Source: Lepidonotus clava (Eukaryota; Annelida; Polychaeta; Phyllodocida; Polynoidae). From it: a stretch of DNA of 64,000 nucleotides. Shown here in pieces: positions 13,101 to 24,445 of this stretch. The notes below the pieces were generated by a model that was given only the letters and a program-made list of their open reading frames with translations, searched no databases and was not told where the DNA came from. Made by a program: the position numbers and the translations under genes. The DNA lies in contig OW387149.1 of NCBI GenBank assembly GCA_936440205.1, positions 12,110,114-12,174,113 of the forward strand, given 5' to 3'. Each line of letters opens with the position of its first letter. The first letter of the stretch is position 1.

Positions 13101-16100
13101 TGTAACTGTTATTATACTTAGTATTTTATGAGCCAACCTTCAAAGCCGTTAAGTGGAAACATGCCTCATGATAATTCAAATTGAATTGTCTTTAAAAATT
13201 AAAACGACTGTACATATAAAAAGCCTTCTGTTTTAAAGGGTTAAGTTTTTGTTTCTACGAAACTGCCTCAGTTGCAAGTATTTTGTAATCTTTTTTCTGC
13301 ATGTCTCTTTTTTCTATTATAATAATGTTTGATAGTAATCCAACTAAATCTGAGAAGCGGAAAATGGCTGAGAAGTTTGCTGAAAGTTTACGGGATGAGG
13401 CCTGGGAGTATGGACCCTGTAACGACGACTATGTCATCTTTGTTTCGGTGAAGGATCGACAGGTAGGAGATCATTCTATTGTGTGTATTTTCATCTTTAT
13501 TGAAATTTGCATGAGTGCATAATAAGCCCTTCCCACCTTGGATATATCCTAGTTCTGGACAACGGTTGGACAAAATAACTGTATAAGCCATCCCTGTTTC
13601 AAAGAGTTTACTGAAATAAGCAAGAATTATGCTGTTCTATATCCTCAAGTGCTGCTTAAACATCATGATTTCTAAAATTCTATCAATTGACAGATTTGCG
13701 GGTTTGCCAGCCAATCAAAATGTTGTATTTCAGAGGAAAATAGGGTTGGACATTAAAGGCTGGGCTGACAGGCTTTAACATTGGTTCCTATGGGGAAAAA
13801 ACAAAATATAAAGCTGCATATTATGAATATCAGGAACAATCTGTCAACCAAATTACTTTTTTTAATTTTGTATTACACATCTGTCTTCAGGGAATAAGCA
13901 TGGAGGTAATATTGAAAATATTTCTTATTAAACCTTATTGTTGATGTAAACTGGGGTGGGCTTATTGAAACCCTTTCATGACATATCCGAATAACAAAGG
14001 GACATTCAAGAAGCTTTAATACAGATTTTACCAATTGTGAAGTATACATAATGTGTAACTTCTAAAGCCAAGAACCAAACTCCAATCTTCAGCTAGGTTT
14101 TTGGAGAATGTGAGGTAGATTTTCATATTCTGTACCATACTGAAAATAACGCTTTCTTTATTGGCGTGTAAATTTGGCTAATCAGGGAAATTTTGATTAG
14201 CATCTCATTATTAGAAATTTTGTCCGTCCTGAATAAATCTTACCCCTAATAATCCCTCTTTGAGACTTTTTCCCAATAAAGTCATTAATTATGGTAAAAG
14301 AGAAATTGCTTATTTTGATACCCTAATCAAAATTTCCTTGATTAGCCTAATTAGTTATGAAAATATGGGCTCTTGACCAGGGGTGGATACAGGGGGGTCA
14401 GCATGAAGGATAAGTAATTGAAAAGTATGCATTTGCATTTGCATTTGCATGTACATGCACAGTATTTTCAACTAAAAGGGGCACCCCCCACCCCCTGGAT
14501 ATACCCCTGCTGGACACACCAAATGTTCGTGAAACATGAAACCATTTCCTTCCACAAACATTACTAGTGAAAGGCTTTTTGCAAACACACACCCATTAGT
14601 AGGAATATTATGATAAGGAAGGTAAATTATTTAATGTTTATGCAATTATTTTAAGGTGTATACAGCAACTGGGGAGGGTGCTAGGCCCATAATGACCGAC
14701 AACTGCATTAATACTGTGTATGCACAAGTAAGGCCTCAACTCTCGGCTGGAGACTTTGGTATGGCTTTACAACAGATGGTGCAAGAGTATGGGTAAGTGG
14801 TAACATTTCAAAGAATATATTCATATAACTTTAAATTAACATTATAGATTTTTATTTGATAAAAAAAAATTTGTCATTGACCATACTGACTTATAAATGG
14901 ATGATCTCCCGTACAACAAATAAGATAATTAACATAATGAAGAAAACACCCAATAATTATAGATATTGATATGACAGCTATAATTGTATCTGAGATTAGA
15001 AACTATAGCATTGGTAAAGAAAGCATGGCATGTTAAAGTTATACTATATATGTGTAAAAGTCATAAAGGAAATTTCTATTTCATAATCTATAATGTTAAA
15101 CCTTGCCTGCCCCCATGACACTAACAATCTTTGAAAATGTTAAAGTTAAAATCTAATACAATATTGACGTAGATATACCCCAAGAAAGAAAAACAAACAG
15201 TACCTCCTTCAGCTGTTTCCTCAGAAACATTAAAGGGTAGTCACATGTTGATAGCCCATGGTTTTATTAAACATGCAATCACAGAAAACTGCTTGCGCCA
15301 TACCAAAAATATAAATGTAAAATTTTGAAAGATGATACCTCCCAAAATAAATATTTCTGATTGATATAACTGTTCTGTTCTTGTCATGCCACCATGGAAT
15401 ATTGCAATTGGGTGTCTTAACCATTGCATTTCAGTTGTTTAATTGTTATCACCCTGCACACTTCTAATTTCATCTTCTTGATGTAATTGGAGGATTTTTA
15501 TATCAATATATATATATATATATATATAACTTTGGCTGTATGTGATTGATTAATCAAAGGATTAAGACACGGTGATTAGGTTTGGACATAAATAAATATG
15601 GGAAATATTGATTAAATCCCTCCTATAGTTATATCAACTCTAAAGTTTAAAAAATGATGTAAGCAGCTCGGCCGTGAGTGATCAACTGAAAAATAACCAT
15701 TGGTCCCATGATCTATATAGATCTAAATTTTGACCCAACATTGCTTTTGGCTCCCTATAAGGTATCAGCGTCCAAAACATTACTATATATCCATCTGTGT
15801 GTTAACATATATATAACAAAATATATTCATGAACTTTATATTTATTTCTAGGCGTGTACTCCTCAGAAGCCACCCATGCAATACTATCCACAAAGGCCGG
15901 AACCTAACCAACATCCTGCTCCCTCTGGGGATTATTGGAGGAGTTATTGCAGCAGCCTGTGGAGCTGCCTGTTTCTGTCGGAACAAAGGCTCATGTTCAT
16001 CATCAGAAACTCGAGGACTGACTACTGTAAATGATAACAAATACTACAAGTCCAAGAAAAGCAAAAGAAGAGGCAGCAATGACAGTGCTAGTAGTGGAGG

Positions 16101-16119
16101 GGGAGGGGGAGATTTTTAA
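10162..16119 (+). CDS. MOLO1/TPM-domain membrane protein, five exons
   Basis: Exons are 10162-10444 (ATG at 10186), 11658-11796, 13336-13462, 14656-14792 and 15852-16119. All have AG/GT borders and matching phases, giving 309 aa. Residues 1-27 form a signal peptide ending near VSAQ. A luminal/extracellular region follows, with the FPNP...VCDPNGVLTRYQADDLDKML block typical of the MOLO1 family (TPM fold), and several cysteines. A transmembrane helix spans about 242-262. A short cytoplasmic tail follows, rich in Lys/Arg, Ser and Gly and ending GGGGGDF. The founding member, nematode MOLO-1, is an auxiliary subunit that raises activity of levamisole-type acetylcholine receptors; whether this protein binds a ligand-gated channel is inference. 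The start is chosen because the ATG opens the signal peptide just after an acceptor at 10161. A candidate poly(A) signal (AATAAA) lies near 16873. An M1 transposon precedes exon 1, another follows exon 2 by 16 bp, and a third lies in the 3' UTR. Confidence 0.82.
10902..11120 (+). mobile_element. tRNA-derived SINE
   Basis: The tRNA-like head has an A box (GGTATAGTGGGTTAGG, near 10911) and a B box (GGTTCGAGTCT, 10953-10963) at tRNA spacing. A body follows with AGTACTTTGTACAAGCTC, and the tail reads ACTCCAACAATCATCATCAT. A tail fragment of the same family occurs at 37956-38080. It lies in intron 1 of the MOLO1-like gene. It is not a functional tRNA: the acceptor stem does not pair. Confidence 0.8.
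11813..12094. mobile_element. MITE family M1, copy 2 (282 bp)
   Basis: The family ends GGCCATACCCACTTGGCGAT and CTAGTGGGTATGGGGCTT enclose a GC-rich interior with repeated CGCCGGGCGAC-type words and an internal extra end-like block near 11976. It is longer and more GC-rich than the other copies, so probably a subfamily. It begins 16 bp after the exon 2 donor of the MOLO1-like gene. Confidence 0.8.
12148..12367. mobile_element. MITE family M1, copy 3
   Basis: The ends AAAGCCCCATACCCACTAGG and CCTAGTGGGTATGGGGCTTT are a near-perfect terminal inverted repeat flanked by TA. The left flank reads GGCCATATTCCAAT, which resembles the end of the element running to 12675, so this copy may be nested in that element. 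Confidence 0.88.
12368..12675. mobile_element. MITE family M7 (GCAAGTG-rich, TTCCACTATGCG ends), copy
   Basis: The interior has ATGCCAACATGTTGGT (a degraded form of the family palindrome), repeated CTTGCATTCG words near 12565-12605, and an end ACGCAGATTGGAATATGG. The opposite end is probably the CCATATTCCAAT at about 12131, split off by M1 copy 3. Relatives lie at 40415, 52399, 52680 and 54611. Confidence 0.5.
12914..13000. repeat. Short tandem duplication, about 47 bp
   Basis: The phrase ATCTAGTTAGAAATTGTTAT followed by CCAAGACCTC occurs twice in direct orientation, about 47 bp apart, in intron 2 of the MOLO1-like gene. Confidence 0.7.
13521..13966. mobile_element. MITE family M5 (AATAAGCCC ends), copy 1
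   Basis: The ends AATAAGCCCTTCCCACC and GGGGTGGGCTTATT are inverted repeats about 446 bp apart. Interior text such as TTGGACATTAAAGG and TTGGTTCCTAT matches the copy at 34862-35271 in the opposite orientation. It begins 58 bp after exon 3 of the MOLO1-like gene. Confidence 0.75.
14167..14371. mobile_element. MITE-like, ATCTTCGTAACT family, copy 3
   Basis: It carries GGCTAATCAGGGAAATTTTG and the matching far end CCTTGATTAGCCTAATTAG, but the outermost left bases are degraded. It directly precedes the element at 14378. Confidence 0.7.
14378..14509. mobile_element. MITE-like, GGATCCGCCCCTG family, copy 2
   Basis: The left end CAGGGGTGGATACAGG and the right end CCTGGATATACCCCTG form an inverted repeat around 132 bp that includes a C-run and an ATTTGC triple repeat. 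Confidence 0.65.
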
Positions 16120-16164
16120 AATGTTATTGTCCCGCTTTCAGTTTCTGTGCAAAGATAGACGTTT

Positions 16165-16387
16165 AAGCCCCATACCCACTAGGCGATTTTTCCGGCGACT
16201 GTCACTGGCAATGGGCAACTGGCAGAATCGTTGGTAAAATCGTTATCAATTCAGATCACCTGTTAGTATGTTATATTGAAATATTACATACTAACAGGTG
16301 ATCTGAATTGGTGATGATTTTACCAGCGATTCTGCCAGTTGCCCACCGCCACTCACCGGTAAAATTGCCTAGTGGGTATGGGGCTTT
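16165..16387. mobile_element. MITE family M1, copy 4: near-perfect hairpin
   Basis: The ends AAGCCCCATACCCACTAGGC and CCTAGTGGGTATGGGGCTTT are flanked by TTTAA on both sides. Unlike the other copies, nearly the whole element pairs with itself: arms of about 100 bp (for example CAGATCACCTGTTAGTATG and its complement) around a loop of about 16 nt. It starts 46 bp after the stop codon of the MOLO1-like gene, so it should be transcribed in its 3' UTR. Confidence 0.88.
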
Positions 16388-16404
16388 AATGATATAATTA
16401 TGAG

Positions 16405-16576
16405 TTTTGTGAATGGGCCATTAAGGTACTTAATGGTTTATGGTTGAGAGATCTTGTACAAATACCTTTCCAGAATTTTAAAGGTTACTTGAAAGACTCT
16501 TGTAAAGGTCTTCTAAAAGTCTTCTAAAGGTTTTAATGGACCATATCCACAGTACCTTAATTGCCCCATTTATAAA
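16405..16576. mobile_element. Short inverted-repeat element (GGGGCCATTAAGGT ends), copy 1
   Basis: The ends AATGGGCCATTAAGGTAC and GTACCTTAATTGCCCCATT are inverted repeats around about 170 bp. A related copy lies at 55880-56065. Confidence 0.6.
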
Positions 16577-18532
16577 GTTTGGTTTTGGCATTATAGGTCT
16601 CATTTCTAAAGATGACCTTTGTATTACCTTTGTATTACCTTTCATGTACCTTAATGATTCTATTTACAAAATTTGGATTCATTAAAGGTTAAATGTTCTG
16701 GAGTAAGTTGTACAAGGGAGTTGTCCCTATGCTTTATGTGTCCTTTCATGGAAGATGAATGGAAATTTAGTGTTATATCTAGTCATTTCTCTGTTTCCCT
16801 TTTTAGCATGCTTCAAGTTAATTCTCAGGTACAAAGTGTTTGTTATGATATACATGGAACATTGTTTTGTTAAATAAAATATATATATTGAACTGATAAC
16901 ATGATTATATGAATAACAATGTCCTTATTGAGTACAACAATGGAAACACTTCGCACATAGGATTACAGTATGGTTATATTCAACTTTTTCAAAAACCTGG
17001 AAAGTGAACCCCACGATTTCCATTGGAACCCACACCCTAATCGATTGTTCAGGCCTATTCCGCTAGATGAGCGCCAACCTATTGAAAAAGATAGTATAAA
17101 TGATAGACACCCTTCTCGCTTATAAGGTGGCGCCTACTATTGTCAGAAATATATATCAAAGTGAAGAGAATCCAAGCCAAACCGAGAAAATAAGCAATCT
17201 CTTTTTTACATTTTCTCAAAGTTATTAGTTGTTTAATGGGCTTTAACGCCCATAGGTGTGTATCTATGGGCCATTATGCCACAGCCTTAGGGGGTAAGGT
17301 TTTTTACTATAATACGTATTTTATTTATACACCCGCTATCCTATAGCTATCATGGATGTCACCAAAACCAAACGAGATATCATAGTTCAGCCTTCATGTT
17401 TTTAATCGATGTTTCAGGATACGCATGATGCAAGAGTATGACTCATGAGGAAGTTATTGAACGACAGATATGATTTTATTGTAATTTACTGGGTCAATAG
17501 TGTAAGTGAAAATTTGACACAGTATTTATTGTACTTGTCTATTTTGGAAGACCACGTTGTTCTACTTTAATAACATGGCATATCTCTCGCCTTGCTAGCT
17601 ATGGAAAAGCAAAAAATAGAATTATGATGTTATCAATTTCAGGAAAATCGTCTATTATTCCTAATTTGGATGTGATTACCAAAAATATGTCTTATGGGTA
17701 TAGTGACGATAATCTAACGGTTTACATAACTTAAATTGATTCAGTATATAAGCAGTTTTTCTATTCTATTTCCTAAAAGCAGTGAAGCCAATGATAAAGC
17801 CATGCTATTGTCCATCAGGCAGACGTACTTTGTTACATCATGACTGCCTATAACATCAACAACAACAATATATCCTGCCTTCAAATCTTCATTTTATAAA
17901 TACACACTACAAAACATAGTCTCACAACACCAGCCACGTCGCTGGGCTTAGGAGTGGAGGCCTTAATGTTACGAATACATGGACGATACCGTCGCTTTAA
18001 GTCTTACAGGGAGGAGCCAGTGAAATTCAGTATTCTTCCAATTATCTTAGATTTAAGTTTAACAAAGAGGTGCATTGCATTTATATACATATATTCATAG
18101 AGAGCTCCATTGGATAATTAATGATGTTTCCTTGTCAGAACAAATCTTGATGGTCATGACATCCTGAAAATACACACAGAAACTGTTATTTCAATATTTA
18201 AATTTCCAAAATCCACATTAATTTTTTTTTTACACTTTTAAGGCAAAAATAACTTAATTTGCTTGTTTTAAACGCTATTACACTCATGAAAAGAGAGAAG
18301 CATATTAATCAATGTTTTGTTATTTTTCAAGTTTTCTTTTTTTTTCAGCTTGTCTATCTGTGACCTCACACACTGAGAACTGTACTCTGCAAGTATCACC
18401 GAGTGTATAAAATTAAAACCAATAAAAATAATCACATGACATGGACTTTGGAACGGTGATTATTTGGATAGTGAGGATCACAGCACTATGGTCATTCAAA
18501 TTCACTGGCTCCTCTCTTATCTATTGTACCCT

Positions 18533-18684
18533 GTGGGGATACCGGGGAAGAATAAGCCCCCAGTAGCCCCTGCTGATCATAAAAGGCGACGATAGGGGTG
18601 ACCCAGCACTGACCAAGTGGTTCTTTGGGTTCAATTCCTAGTTGGTGCTTGGTTCACTAAGGGATGAGCTACAGCAAAAATTAT
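18533..18684 (+). mobile_element. SINE/LINE-tail-like sequence, left part
   Basis: It contains GTGGGGATACCGGGG, AGAATAAGCCCC and AAAAGGCGACGATAGG, a conserved block I recall from SINE and LINE tails in many aquatic invertebrates. A B-box-like GGGTTCAATTCC follows. The sequence breaks at 18684, where a small transposon enters, and seems to resume at 31534. Confidence 0.55.
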
Positions 18685-18817
18685 CAGGCGCGGATTTAGG
18701 GGGGGCATACCAGGCGTGCGCCCCCCCCCCCTATTTTTGACCAAATATTAAATTTTCTAATGTCAAATTCCTGCCCCTGGAGGGTGAGAGGGGAAATTTT
18801 GCTATAGCACGCCCCCC
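18685..18817. mobile_element. GGATCCGCCCCTG-family MITE, left part (split by the LTR element)
   Basis: The end CAGGCGCGGATTTAGG, a C-run, ATTTTTGACCAAATATTAAA and CTGGAGGGTGAGAGGGGAAA match the uninterrupted relative at 34667-34860 in order. The element breaks off in a C-tract at 18817 and continues at 31490-31533. AT flanks both outer ends, consistent with a 2-bp target duplication. Confidence 0.75.
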
Positions 18818-19425
18818 TGAACTATTGTTAATGTTTGATTTAAGACTGCGTAAGATTCGTGTATATCCAAGTCTTCATGAGTTGCTTTCCAGAATGCCTG
18901 AGTAATTCAGACCGCGTTTAAAGTTTGTCCATTCACTTCCCAATAGTTCAAAAGAAATGAACGATGAGGGAGCTTCTTAATATGAAAGGGTTTTTATTCA
19001 GTAAACACCTCATCCCGAGTCAAAGCCACCATGTATAAGTCTTCATCAGTCCACCTCCCATCTCCTATCAGCAATCAACCACATTTAGAACACGAGTTGC
19101 TCCAACGCCTTCTAGACCATTCTAGTATTCAGCTCTAACACAATCCTATGTCCGAGGTAGTGGATATTGGTAAACTCCAGTCTGTTACACGGAGTCGATG
19201 TACTTACTCCAGGTATAACTCCTTGGTTAAACATGTTTCTTCTAACCAACTAACTCACTAACTGCTCGCTCCCTACCTTGCAGCGCCTTTTATACTGGTT
19301 AACAGGTGGCGCTAGGAGCGTAAAATGTCTCCTCTAGGAGTAGACTAGAAGTAGACTTGCTAAGCCTGATCCTTGTTGGATTATATATCATAACAATGTA
19401 TTAAAAGTACTAAGCCATTAGTACA
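18818..19425 (-). repeat. 3' LTR (608 bp)
   Basis: Direct repeat of 30882-31489, by eye without a difference. On the minus strand it starts TGTACTAATGG and ends AATAGTTCA. It has a TATA box (TATAAAAGG, 19286-19294) and an AATAAA signal (18993-18998) at the usual LTR spacing. Confidence 0.92.
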
Positions 19426-20750
19426 TTCGACGGCGGTCAGGTGTTTGAGTTTAAGGAGGTGGACGACATAGCTCAAACCAAATGAAGATTTTTTTTAACC
19501 AAATGTAGCAGTTTCCCAATTTTAATGATTGGATATATTTGTTAAACCATGGTGGGGTGGCCTTGACTCTCGTGGTACATTCAGCACAAGGTGGTGATAA
19601 TCAAGTTCTTTTGTTCATTTGAAGATTGTAAACAAAGATACATTCAGTTTACTTAATACATAAGTACATTTCCAGTAGTCTATGTTAAGACTTGAGATCA
19701 GTGAAAATGTTCATGAACATGAAGGTTTTTAGGAAGAGTTCCCATCATTGTCTGCTCATATTAAGGCTTAAGAGTTGTGTCACCCGTGCATAAGGTGACC
19801 AGATAAAGTAATGATGATCAGCTCAGATTAAGGCCCAAGAATAGTGACACCGTGCATAAGGTGACAAGGTAAGTGTTAATGAACCATGATCATTTTATGG
19901 TAAGTAAATGATGACATAATCATGTTGACAAACAGTAAGATCAGTTTTAGAGGATGAAGATTTATGACACTCATGCTTAAAGTGATAGAGTTGGATTTTT
20001 CCTTAGTACATACATGTACAGATTCTGACATTTGTAATTTGTAACACAGGTCAACAGAACTCAACATATATATACAGTGTAGGGTTGTCTTAAACTTCTA
20101 AGGGTAACAAGTGTACATCAAATCCACTTTCAGAACAAGTTTAACACAACAGAAATCAATGCGGAGAATTCGGACATTTTGAACGAACGACTTTCATGAT
20201 ACAATGCGTGTCAAATTTCAACCAAACTTCAATCATAACAACATTATTTACAATAAATACAAGGTCTCTGTATCAGGTTTAGTAATACCGAGCAGTTGGA
20301 ACCAGAAAATACCACCATTCCTGTCACGCGTTCGCCAGCTATACTTAGTACACGTGTACTTAGCGGGACGCTTGACTGGAGTTCCCCCCCAAGGTTTGAC
20401 CTCGATTTGGATCCTTCAGGCGCGAAGCGCCCGGATGGCAAATTTCTGTTTCGAACAAATCTGCAAGTTTGATGGTTCGACCTGATATTTTGGGCCGATA
20501 TGAATTAATTCTGGCGCTTGATTATGTTGGTTGGGGACCTAAACTTTAGTTTAGCACAGATTTTATAAGAAATTATACGATGCTTTGATCATGCTAGCCG
20601 ATTTCAGAATTTGGATCCTTTGGATCAAAAAGGGGTTTCCCAAATTAGCCTCGTTTTGACGTCATTTTAATTAGTGCCGACGGTCATTCTGTAGCATACA
20701 GACGTGTTTTTCTTAGTCCCAGTTTTATTTCTTATTTCTACGGCTCGAGG

Positions 20751-21392
20751 ATGGTCCGCATCGCCATTTTTTGTTCTAACCGCGAGGGAGGAGTTGACGC
20801 TTACCACGACATCATTCTAGCCGGATCAGACAAGTCGGTGGTTATTTTTTCCTGTGTGGACGCTACCACCGCCGAGCTGGCGGGGTACGCGTTCGCGCAC
20901 CACGTCATGCACCCCGAAGACGTGCTGGTGGTCATGTGTAATCTTTTGGACGTTTTAACTTGGGATGAGGACCTGGAGCTATATATCCCCTTGTTCATCA
21001 GCGTGGACACCGTCTCAAAGTTCTACGCCGAGACTCTGAATCGGGCATTCCTGAACATTAAATCTCATCCCGAACCGTCTACTCTACTCTTCACAACCCC
21101 GTCGGGTTTCGACGCGTGTGAGTGGCCCTTGACGGAGAGTGACAGTTCCTTCCAGAAATGGATTAACCGAGTGGTACCCCGGATCAGTAAGGAAGTTCGT
21201 CGGGCCAACGATTGGTTTGGGGTCCCGACAGCGGACACCGGGCGTGCCCTGCACATTGTGAAGGAGGTCGCGGACGGGAGCATGACCATAAATGATTTCA
21301 GGGAATTGGTCGATGGCTATATGCCCTCCGACCGGGTGGTCCGGCGATGGGCCCGGACCCTAGGGCGCCTGGTCGCCCGGCTGCCGATGTAG
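20751..21392 (+). CDS. Unrecognised 213-aa ORF on the strand opposite to the LTR element
   Basis: This is a continuous ORF from ATG 20751 to the stop at 21392. It is markedly richer in G and C than the surrounding host DNA and lies in the 3' part of the LTR element, read toward the 5' LTR. The product starts MVRIAIFCSNREGG, is soluble-looking, and has an alternating hydrophobic N-terminal half (DKSVVIFSCVDA, EDVLVVMCNLLDVL), a tryptophan-containing middle (WPLTESDSS, FQKWINRVVPRI) and a basic Arg-rich C-terminus (RVVRRWARTLGRLVARL). I do not recognise its family. Composition and length make chance unlikely. It could be an antisense accessory gene of the element or a captured gene. Confidence 0.55.
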   Translation: MVRIAIFCSNREGGVDAYHDIILAGSDKSVVIFSCVDATTAELAGYAFAHHVMHPEDVLVVMCNLLDVLTWDEDLELYIPLFISVDTVSKFYAETLNRAFLNIKSHPEPSTLLFTTPSGFDACEWPLTESDSSFQKWINRVVPRISKEVRRANDWFGVPTADTGRALHIVKEVADGSMTINDFRELVDGYMPSDRVVRRWARTLGRLVARLPM

Positions 21393-22749
21393 ACCGTCGG
21401 CACTCATTTTCCTTGTACATACTGATTTCTTAAAGTGATTTTACCTAGTGATTTTCTAATCCAATTCCCGACCAATACTCAGGACACTAAAGAACTATCT
21501 ATCCAGGAGGCTTCGGCCAGTTTGTTTACACGGGAGACGCCAGACCACGGACCACAGACTGTTCTTTTTCTTTGGATCGTGGGTGTTCTTTGCCGTTGCC
21601 GGGCGTCGTCCCCCTCGTCTCCTCGCCTGCCACCGGGTGCCTTCCCCTCGTCGAGTTGGTCCAAGCCCCGACCGCTCCGGGACCGGGTAAGTTCAATCTT
21701 CCTTCTCCCACCGTTTCTTGCATGTTAGGCAGGCTACTAACCCGTAGATTTTAAGGAGATTGTTGGCCAAATTCTTCTTGGTGGTTCTCGGCTCGCCTTC
21801 ACGTGGTTGTATTCCGGAAGCCGATGTCACTCCCGGAACCAGAAACTGTGTTTCGCTGGTAATTTTAGTAACGGGTAGCGTGGGCGGCCACCTAGTGTTT
21901 ACTTTTGGCTCCAAGATGGTGGACGCGGGCCGAGAACTAGGATCTTACGTACTAAACTTATTATCTTTTCCAGGTCCTGCGGTATGTTAGGGTGATGTAA
22001 ATGAAGCAATGTGACACGGTTGGCACTGAAAAGCGTCAGGCTATATAATTTTAGTGGGCGGATTGTTTAGGCTAACATGATCAAGCATTTTTTCCTCGCG
22101 CGTGGTCGGGCGATATTAGGGGGTTTTCTGACTAGCGGTTTGTTGACATTACCGATCTAAGTAGGTTTTCTGGAGTGTGGGTAATTCGTATCGTATTGTT
22201 ATTTTTTTATACTATTAACTGTTGGGGACTGACACTGCACATGATAATCAGGTATGGGTGGCCAGAGATTCCGGTCTGAGTTGTACAACACAAGATTTGC
22301 TGTAACAGGATTCTTTGTTTAGTCGTTATACGTACAGAACATTAGTGTAAATGTCTACATTGGAAACAATTCACATGGGGTGCCCTAGGTAACAAGCGTT
22401 TCCCAGGGTGTTCACCCTGGTAAGTTTAAGTGACAGTAGGTGACCAAGTATTTTGGTCCAGACTTCCCAGCATTAGATTGGCTGTGACAGAATTCTTTGA
22501 TGAGTAGTTTCCCCTTACAGGTTACAGGAAATATTGACGTGTCGGCCACGTGAGGCGACACCACAGGTGGAGCCGTCCAACAAGTTGTTGGCGACTTCCA
22601 TGGTAAGTTGGAGATGTAGTGGCGAAGGCCACAGATACCCATTCCATGTCTTAGTCTAACAGCAAGACTGCGTCAGTGTCATTGTGTTAGAATAAGTTTT
22701 ATAGGAGTATTATTGTCCAAAGTCGTCTCGAAGAGGAAAAAATACTACT

Positions 22750-24445
22750 GTGAGGAGACCGAGATGAAGTCTCTAAGACACTGAATGAACTCCCAGATGA
22801 AGATTCTGTCTGTGTCATTGTGAAAAAAGGAATGGTATCCTTGTTAAGGGCTAGAAAGGCACCAAAACCACAAAGACTACCAAGCGTCTCAAGCAGAGAT
22901 ACACATGTGAACACTGCGGCAGCTCGTACGTTCATAGATCGGGCCCAAGTGGGCACCGCTCCATTGAACACAGAACCACGCCTATCAGCACCTGAGATTT
23001 CCAAACACCTCAGATAGTGATATCTTTGCGATGAATGCGTGAAAGCCTATACCCACCGGTTGGAGTTGAGCCATCACAAGAACATCCACCTACAAAGGTT
23101 CCATGAGTGCCCGAGAGGTGATGCAAAACTGTCCCGCTCAGATTCCCTAACCGACCTCATGGGGAGATAAGAATAATGATAGGAATTTGATCCCTGGTGG
23201 TTTACCTTAAGAGGTCACAAGAGTCAATACTCTTGATAACTCTCTTTCTGTACAGTGTGGTAGAATAATTACCCAATACACTCCAAAGATTTATACGCAA
23301 ACAAGTTAACACCCCCTTCAAGGGTGATAACTGTTCTAACATATTTGACTCCATTTTATGAAGCATCCGCTTTAAAACCCCAGTTTGTTCTGATTGAATG
23401 ATTTTGTTACGACAAAATCCCTTCTTTCCTTGCTAGTTACAGGTGGTAGCTCGGCGTTCACCCCCTACATTCAGCCTGGGGTTTGAAGACCGAGTTCCAC
23501 TTTATATTGGGTAGTGGCGCCCTTCTGAATGCAAACGGGTGCGCCACTAACTCCAAACGGTTCACTGAATAGATATTATACCTATGTTAACAGTAACATT
23601 TCACTGTCTACCCTATACTCTACATCACATGGGAAAAACCTACATGACAAGCGGTGGGGGTAGCGTTTTCATTCCGTGAGGTATAAATGTCATTAAAGGA
23701 CATTAAGTAGTAACTGTACAAAGGAGGTTGAGATTATTCGTTCCTCGTTAGTTATCACCAGAGGATCGGGTCTCAGATTCAGGTTCATTTCTGATCTGAT
23801 TCCCGGTCCTCATTAGTTACACGTGGTTTGTCGGTACTCTCCCATTCATAGGACCAGAATGGGCAGCACCGAGTTCCCATTGTTATAATTGGGAGCAGAC
23901 TGCATATATATATTTTTTTTATATGCAGCCTACACCCCCTTTAAATTATAGAGATGTGTTAATGCATCTCCTTAGATCACTTACTTCCAGACAGCACCTA
24001 GTAAGTCGGGCCTTTACCGAAGTACAGTACAAGGTTAAACCCGTTTTCTTGTTCAGGTCTATGCCCGTTTTTCTTGTGGAGAGTCAAGACTACTCCTGAA
24101 AAGACTCCGCCCCCAGCTTATCCTAACTATGCGCATGCAGGGCAGGGATAGGTAGTGCTAAAGACAGAGTTAGAACTTTTTATCTCCTTTCTAATAGATC
24201 AGGTAAACTTATTAGCTCTGGGTGTCAACCAAGTTTATTGTAGCTTGTTCATCAGGGAATCAGTAATCCATGTCCCCCCTCTTCAGCTCAACTGTTGAGC
24301 GGAGACCTGGATACTTTTAGCGCCACGACGGCGGTCAAGACTAATTTTCATTTATTTATTTTATTTTATTTTCCTCGACGGCGGTCAGCTCTAAAGCCGC
24401 TCATTTTCTTTATTAATTTTAATTATTTTCAATTTTTACCCGGGT
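22750..24445. repeat. Internal repeat A (copy of 29175-30870)
   Basis: A direct repeat of 1,696 bp is displaced by exactly 6,425 bp at both ends, with no length difference and no base difference that I noticed. Its right edge falls inside the sequence that forms the primer-binding-like site in the other copy. Confidence 0.92.
22903..23089 (+). pseudogene. Two C2H2-finger-like stretches inside the LTR element
   Basis: Two segments on the plus strand, 22903-22971 and 23021-23089, read as C2H2 zinc-finger-like text: YTCEHCG...GHRSIEH and YLCDECVKAY...HHKNIH, with the C-x2-C and H-x3/4-H spacings. They lie in repeat A and so recur at 29328-29514. They do not form an intact gene and look like a fossil of a captured or accessory gene. 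The orientation is opposite to the element. Confidence 0.5.

Larger units (their letters stand above)
16120..18532. other. 3' UTR of the MOLO1-like gene, then intergenic DNA
   Basis: The 3' UTR probably runs to about 16.9 kb (AATAAA near 16873) and contains two inverted-repeat elements (16165-16387 and 16405-16576). From 16.9 to 18.5 kb I see no gene and no repeat I can name. Confidence 0.5.
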
